A stretch of DNA of 64,000 nucleotides from Novosphingobium kaempferiae (GTDB lineage: Bacteria > Pseudomonadota > Alphaproteobacteria > Sphingomonadales > Sphingomonadaceae): assembly GCF_021227995.1 (NCBI RefSeq), contig NZ_CP089301.1, positions 1,612,001-1,676,000 on the forward strand, in the 5' to 3' direction. Within the stretch, counting starts at the first letter, position 1, and each line of letters opens with the position of its first letter. Shown one piece after another: positions 59,500 through 64,000 of this stretch. The notes beneath the pieces are model-generated. The model did not search any database, was not told the DNA's origin, and was given only the letters and a program-made list of their open reading frames with translations. A program made the translations under genes and the position numbers.

Positions 59500-62400
59500 T
59501 TATTCGATGGTCAGCGAGTCCACCGCCAGCGGTGCGCCGTCTTCCCAGGACAGCCGCACCGTGTATTTCCCCGCGTTCACCGCGGTCGCCGTCGTCGCCT
59601 TCGCGATCTGCCAGCCTTCGCCCGGCTCCACCGGTACGCGGGTTTCCGACATCGCGATCCCGCTGGAATCCAGCAGCGTCACGACCACGGTCCTGCCCGC
59701 CGCCCCGGTCGGCAGCGAATAACGCAGGCTGAGCCCGTGCCTTGCGGCGATGCCCGTCTCGTAAGGCCACTCGATGCGGCCCCCAGTCAGTCCGGCGCTC
59801 AGTCTCACGAAACCGCTGCCGCCGTACCCCTTGATGTCTGATGAGATGGCGCCGCCGGTGAGCGCGCCCTTCTCCGCTTCGTTGACGCCCTTCTTCGCGC
59901 TCAGCGAGAAGACGCCGGGCGCATAGGGCGAAGGCAGCGCACGCCGGACCAGCAGGGGCCACCCGGCGGGCACTTCGACATCGGCCCCGGCGGGGAAACG
60001 GCGCGAGGCGAAGCGCACCCGCTCGATCGTCTCCGGGGCGATGATCGCGGCCTTAAGCCCGGTGTCGGTCCAGCCCTGCGGCAAGGGCGCGTCCTGAGGC
60101 AGCGTGCGGTACACCTCGCTCCCGTAGCGCACCTTCACGACACCCTCTGTACCATCTAGGTGCCGTTCAGTGCGCACCCAGTCGCTGTCGAGGAGAGCTG
60201 CCGGAAGTCTGCTCCAACGGCCGTTTTCCGCGCCGAAAGCAGGCTGCCCATTGTCGAGATAGGCCTGGAGCGTGCCCTGCCCTCCGGTCATCCCGGCAAC
60301 CAGATCGGTCTCCGCCTGAACCGGCACGGGCGCCGATTTCCCCGCCGCCGACACCGCGATGGCGGACAGGATTCCCTGCCCGGCATCGACCCGGGGGAAC
60401 GTAACGACCAGCCTGCCGTCTCGGCTCTCCGCCTCCACGATCCGGCGCAAGGGCCGCCCGAAACCGGCCTCCGCAAACACGTCGAGATCGCGCAGGACCG
60501 TGCTTCCGTTGACCGCGACATCGAAGCGCCGCCACCCCTTCGCATCGATCCCGGCCCGCCCGTACCACGGCTCGATGAAGTAGAGTTCGACGCGGTAGCG
60601 CCCTTCGGGCATGGCAAAGCTGTACTCCAGCTGCTCGCGCCCATAGCGCAGGCTGCTGAACAGCGCGTCGTCCGCCGTGCCGTCGATCGGATCGGAAAAC
60701 GGCCGGCGACTGCCAAGCCCGGGGTCGAGATCGCCATAGGCATCGGCCCAGCTTCGCCATCCCCAGCCCATCCCGGCGTTGCGATGCCGGTCCGCCGCCC
60801 AGCGCTGCCCATGGCTGTCCACGACCTCCGGCCCGCCTACGTTGACGCGGTAGAGGTAGCTGCGGCCCGGCTCCGGCGTCGTCACGGAAACAGGTGCCGC
60901 GGCCTGCGCCTCCGCAGGCAGGTTGTTGAGAAGCACGGTGTCCTCCGCCGCCACGCGCCCGCCCTGAAGGCATTGCGCCGACAGCCGGTTGGTACGCACC
61001 GCGACGCCGTCCCAGCGGAAAGTGCCGCTTCCGTCCCGCTCGCGCCGTCCCAGCGAGACCGCGCCGTTGCGCAGTTCCACCGCATCGCAGTTTGAGTAAG
61101 CCTCTATTCCAGAACGGATTCCGGGGCCTTCCCAGCGATCCGGCCATGTGTGGGAAACGAGGTAGACCATCGGCTTCATGGCTGCGGGCACATGCAGCGC
61201 GCGGTACATGTAATAGGCATCGAGCGGCTCGCCCCAGAGCGTCATCAGGCCCTTGTTGTTGGCTGGGCCGACATGGTCGAGAGGGCGCACGCCGTCCCAG
61301 ATCTGGGTGCCGTCGATGCGCATCGGGCGGCCCGGATTTTCGTGCGTCGTCAGCAGCCACTGGAAGTCGCCGACTGACCGATCCGCCACCGAATCCGCGA
61401 GCCTCGCCTTCTTCGCCATCAGCGCGGCGAAGCGATCCTCGGAAAAGGCGCTGTCAGAATACGGCTGTTCGCCGTGCATTTCGAGCGAGCGCCACGCGCC
61501 GTATTCGCCCACCAGCCCCTGCTTGACCAGCTCCTGCGCGTAGTTGTCGGGGTTGCCGCCATACGTGCCGGACCAGTTCTGCGGCACGTTCCAGTCGGAG
61601 CCTTCACCCCCGTTGCAGGTGACGATCAGGCGCTCGACCGAGGCGGTCGGGTCCAACTCGCGGATGATCGCCACGGCCTCGCGCGCGAACTCCGGCGGCA
61701 GGACGCTTTCGTTCTGGAGACCCCAGAGGAACAGCGCCGGATTGTTGCGCCGCTCGCGTACCCAGTCGGCCAGCAAAGCCTTGAAATTGGAGCGGAAGGC
61801 CGGATTGTCGAACCAGATGTGGGCGCTGAACTGCGGCCACCACAGCAGGCCCTTTTTGGCGACGAGATCGCCGTAAAGCAGGTTGTGCGGGTAATGCGCG
61901 TCGCGAAATGCGTTGAATCCTGCGGCCTGCACCTGCTCCACCCGCGCGGCGATCTGGTCAGGCGAGAACGCATGCGAATTGCCAAGGAGATGCTCGTATT
62001 CAGCCGTTCCGCGCAAGAAGAACGGCGCTCCGTTGACGGTCAGCCGCCGCGTTCCGGCGGTTTCGGTGAGCGCGTAGGAACGCAGGCCGAACGGCGTTGA
62101 CGTCTCATCCACCGTCCGCGAACCCTCCATGATCCGGGCACGCAGGGTGTAGAGTGTCGGCGTTGCGGGCGACCACAGGCGCGGTCGGGAGATCGTCGGC
62201 AGCGGGGCGTCGAAGCTCGCCTCGGCCCCTGCCGCAAGCTGCTGCGTCTGGCGCGCCTTCGAGACTACCCGGCCCGAGGGGTCAAGCAGTTCGGTGACGA
62301 TCTCGAACCGACGGCTGCGCCCGGACAGGTTCTGGAGCTCGGTCCGCGTCGTCAGGCTGGCGGATTGCGCCGTGATGCGGCCCTTGTCACCCCACGCGAA

Positions 62401-63012
62401 CAGGCCGAACGGGCGGACACGCAGCCCCGAAGTGCGCATGACGTGAACCGGGCGGAAGATGCCGAAGGGCTGCGAGCCCTCCGCAAAGCCGTTCTGCGGC
62501 TGATCGTCGCCCGACACCCACGGCAGGTCGGTGATCCCGGCGGGATTGTCCACGCGAACCGCAAGGACATTGCGCCCGCCGCGGACCGCCTCGGTGACGT
62601 CGAGCGTGAAGCTGGTGAGGCCGCCGCCATGCCTGCCGACTTCGCGCCCGTTCAGCCAGACGGTGGCGTAGCTGTTGACGCCCTCGAACATCAGGAAGAC
62701 GCGCTCGTCGCCCTTCGGCGCGGCGATCTCGACCGGCATGCGATACCATGCGGAACCATGGCGCGCGCCCTTCACGACCTGCCGGTTGTAGGCGTATCCC
62801 TGCCAGTTGTGCGGCACCGAGACGGTCTGCCAGGCGTGGTCGTCGAAGTCGGGGCGCTCGAACGGCTTGTCGGCTTCGGGAGCCCGGCCTTCCGCATCGG
62901 CGTCGAACACGGCCGAGCGCCAGCCGTCCGCCAGCACGACATCGGTGCGGGCGGCGGCAGGCAGCGGCGCGATGGCGGTCGCCAACGCCAGCGCTGGCAG
63001 GAGATGGCTCAC
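59500..63012 (-). CDS. Secreted glycoside hydrolase family 2 enzyme with malectin-like insert
   Basis: A protein of about 1170 aa. Signal peptide ('[17 protein letters not shown]'), then the GH2 sugar-binding and immunoglobulin-like domains ('[14 protein letters not shown]', '[37 protein letters not shown]'). The TIM barrel has the acid/base Glu in 'FLWGLQNES' (about 435) and the nucleophile in 'GLVGEYGAW' (about 503). A malectin-like module ('[18 protein letters not shown]') follows in the C-terminal half. GTG 63012 overlaps the upstream stop (GTGA); GTG 63021 is a near alternative. Likely beta-galactosidase or beta-glucuronidase-like. Linkage specificity unknown. Confidence 0.88.
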   Translation of the reverse strand: MSHLLPALALATAIAPLPAAARTDVVLADGWRSAVFDADAEGRAPEADKPFERPDFDDHAWQTVSVPHNWQGYAYNRQVVKGARHGSAWYRMPVEIAAPKGDERVFLMFEGVNSYATVWLNGREVGRHGGGLTSFTLDVTEAVRGGRNVLAVRVDNPAGITDLPWVSGDDQPQNGFAEGSQPFGIFRPVHVMRTSGLRVRPFGLFAWGDKGRITAQSASLTTRTELQNLSGRSRRFEIVTELLDPSGRVVSKARQTQQLAAGAEASFDAPLPTISRPRLWSPATPTLYTLRARIMEGSRTVDETSTPFGLRSYALTETAGTRRLTVNGAPFFLRGTAEYEHLLGNSHAFSPDQIAARVEQVQAAGFNAFRDAHYPHNLLYGDLVAKKGLLWWPQFSAHIWFDNPAFRSNFKALLADWVRERRNNPALFLWGLQNESVLPPEFAREAVAIIRELDPTASVERLIVTCNGGEGSDWNVPQNWSGTYGGNPDNYAQELVKQGLVGEYGAWRSLEMHGEQPYSDSAFSEDRFAALMAKKARLADSVADRSVGDFQWLLTTHENPGRPMRIDGTQIWDGVRPLDHVGPANNKGLMTLWGEPLDAYYMYRALHVPAAMKPMVYLVSHTWPDRWEGPGIRSGIEAYSNCDAVELRNGAVSLGRRERDGSGTFRWDGVAVRTNRLSAQCLQGGRVAAEDTVLLNNLPAEAQAAAPVSVTTPEPGRSYLYRVNVGGPEVVDSHGQRWAADRHRNAGMGWGWRSWADAYGDLDPGLGSRRPFSDPIDGTADDALFSSLRYGREQLEYSFAMPEGRYRVELYFIEPWYGRAGIDAKGWRRFDVAVNGSTVLRDLDVFAEAGFGRPLRRIVEAESRDGRLVVTFPRVDAGQGILSAIAVSAAGKSAPVPVQAETDLVAGMTGGQGTLQAYLDNGQPAFGAENGRWSRLPAALLDSDWVRTERHLDGTEGVVKVRYGSEVYRTLPQDAPLPQGWTDTGLKAAIIAPETIERVRFASRRFPAGADVEVPAGWPLLVRRALPSPYAPGVFSLSAKKGVNEAEKGALTGGAISSDIKGYGGSGFVRLSAGLTGGRIEWPYETGIAARHGLSLRYSLPTGAAGRTVVVTLLDSSGIAMSETRVPVEPGEGWQIAKATTATAVNAGKYTVRLSWEDGAPLAVDSLTIE

Positions 63013-64000
63013 CAGTTCCACATCGAGCCGTCCGCAAGGCGGGCGATCGGCAACTGGCGCGGTTCGTAGGGGTATTTCGCCGCCAACTTCTCGTCGATAT
63101 CGACGCCGTGGCCGGGCGTGTCACCGACCTTCAGGTAGCCGTCCGCGAAGCTGTAATCGTGCGGGAAAACCTCGTCGGTTTCGGGGCTATGGCGCATGTA
63201 TTCCTGGATGCCGAAGTTCGGCACCCAGGTATCGAAATGCAGCGCCGCACCCATGCAGACCGGCGACAGGTCGGTAGCGCCGTGGCTTCCTGTGCGCACC
63301 TGATAGAGCGAGGCGAGGTCGGCGATGCGGCGCAAGTGCGTGATGCCGCCAGCATGGACGACGGTGGTGCGGATATAGTCGATGAGCTGGTTCTGGATCA
63401 GCTCCCGGCAATCCCAGATCGTGTTGAAGATCTCGCCGACGGCCAGCGGTGTTACCGTGTGCTGGCGGATGAGGCGGAACGCTTCCTGGTTTTCCGCCGG
63501 GGTGGCGTCCTCCATCCAGAACAGGCGGTACGGCTCCAGCGACTTGCCAAGGCGTCCGGCCTCGATCGGCGTCAGTCGGTGGTGGACGTCGTGGAGCAGT
63601 TCGATGTCAGGGCCATGGACGTCGCGCAGCCGCTCGAACAGCTTGGGGGTGTGGTTGAGGTAGCTCGACGTGGACCAGAGCGTTTCGGTCGGCAGCGTGG
63701 CGTCGGCGGGCTCATAGTACATGTCGCCGCGCCCGACGCCATAGGCGTGCCTGACGCCGGGAATGCCGCTCTGCGCCCGGATCGCGCGGTAACCGGCATC
63801 CTTGTAGCGACCGACCTGATCTACGGTTTCCTCGATATCCCCGCCGTTGGCATGACCATAGACCAGCACGCCGTCGCGCGACCGACCGCCGAGCAACTGG
63901 TAGAGCGGCATTCCGGCGGCCTTGGCCTTGATGTCCCACAACGCCGTGTCGACCGCCGCGATCGCCGACATCGTGACCGGCCCGCGCCGCCAGTAAGCGC
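63009..64000 (-). CDS. ManD-type sugar-acid dehydratase (mandelate racemase/enolase superfamily), N-terminus outside the window
   Basis: The last 330 or so codons of a dehydratase. The segment ending the N-domain reads '[37 protein letters not shown]', typical of D-mannonate dehydratase/RspA. Later '[16 protein letters not shown]', '[30 protein letters not shown]' (metal ligands) and '[31 protein letters not shown]' follow. It dehydrates an aldonic acid such as mannonate or gluconate. GTGA overlap with the GH2 gene. The ManD group also includes members with little activity, so the substrate is a guess. The 5' end is cut off at 64000. Confidence 0.9.
   Translation of the reverse strand, partial: AYWRRGPVTMSAIAAVDTALWDIKAKAAGMPLYQLLGGRSRDGVLVYGHANGGDIEETVDQVGRYKDAGYRAIRAQSGIPGVRHAYGVGRGDMYYEPADATLPTETLWSTSSYLNHTPKLFERLRDVHGPDIELLHDVHHRLTPIEAGRLGKSLEPYRLFWMEDATPAENQEAFRLIRQHTVTPLAVGEIFNTIWDCRELIQNQLIDYIRTTVVHAGGITHLRRIADLASLYQVRTGSHGATDLSPVCMGAALHFDTWVPNFGIQEYMRHSPETDEVFPHDYSFADGYLKVGDTPGHGVDIDEKLAAKYPYEPRQLPIARLADGSMWNW

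Overview
The window is high-GC bacterial DNA, densely coding. Its protein sequences look like those of an alphaproteobacterium of the Sphingomonadales (Novosphingobium/Sphingobium type). This rests on the style of the TonB-dependent receptors, the many Rieske oxygenases, SDRs, VOC proteins and spinster-like MFS carriers, and short palindromic repeats of a kind I associate with sphingomonad genomes. No database was searched, so the taxon is inference. I see about 58 protein genes, no rRNA or tRNA, no CRISPR array, no transposase and no replication origin.

Region 1 (0-50 kb) reads as an accessory catabolic island for a hydrophobic compound degraded through CoA thioesters. It holds four single-component Rieske oxygenase alpha subunits, three AMP-forming acyl-CoA ligases, a CaiB/BaiF CoA-transferase, an acyl-CoA dehydrogenase, an enoyl-CoA hydratase, three MaoC/hot-dog hydratase-like proteins, a TesB thioesterase and an Ltp2-like thiolase-fold protein with a DUF35 partner. 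It also holds a 2-oxoacid dehydrogenase (E1 alpha, E1 beta, E2), two KstD-like flavoproteins, a GMC oxidoreductase, eight SDRs, three SnoaL-like proteins, VOC proteins, two ThuA-like proteins, two MFS carriers and a TonB-dependent receptor. No ferredoxin, ferredoxin reductase or E3 is present. The substrate cannot be named from sequence; the Ltp2/DUF35 pair, split MaoC pair and KstD-like flavoproteins fit a steroid-, terpenoid- or similar polycyclic side-chain pathway, as inference only.

The main finding is a shared operator. Nine copies of an A-tract/T-tract palindrome (core ACA-N2-CATG-N2-TGT with variations) lie upstream of eight transcription units between 0.1 and 48.5 kb. They occur at both Rieske clusters, the SDR genes, an acyl-CoA ligase, the TonB receptor/flavoprotein pair, a VOC/SDR pair and two of three paralogous TetR repressors. 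The three TetR proteins (5.4, 28.0 and 49.4 kb) have near-identical recognition helices. This looks like one scattered regulon read by up to three sister repressors.

Region 2 (41.5-48 kb) contains an AraC regulator divergent from a twice-repeated SnoaL-SDR unit, with its own direct-repeat operator. Both SDRs have Phe at the catalytic Tyr position. Region 3 (50-54.7 kb) has an MHYT-PAS-GGDEF-EAL protein and a MarR regulator, then an AT-rich stretch with a DNA-binding-domain-only winged-helix protein that may mark an island edge. Region 4 (54.7-64 kb) has a carotenoid-oxygenase-family gene with a divergent TetR and a perfect operator, then a carbohydrate locus: TonB receptor, family 2 glycoside hydrolase and a ManD-type sugar-acid dehydratase cut by the window end.
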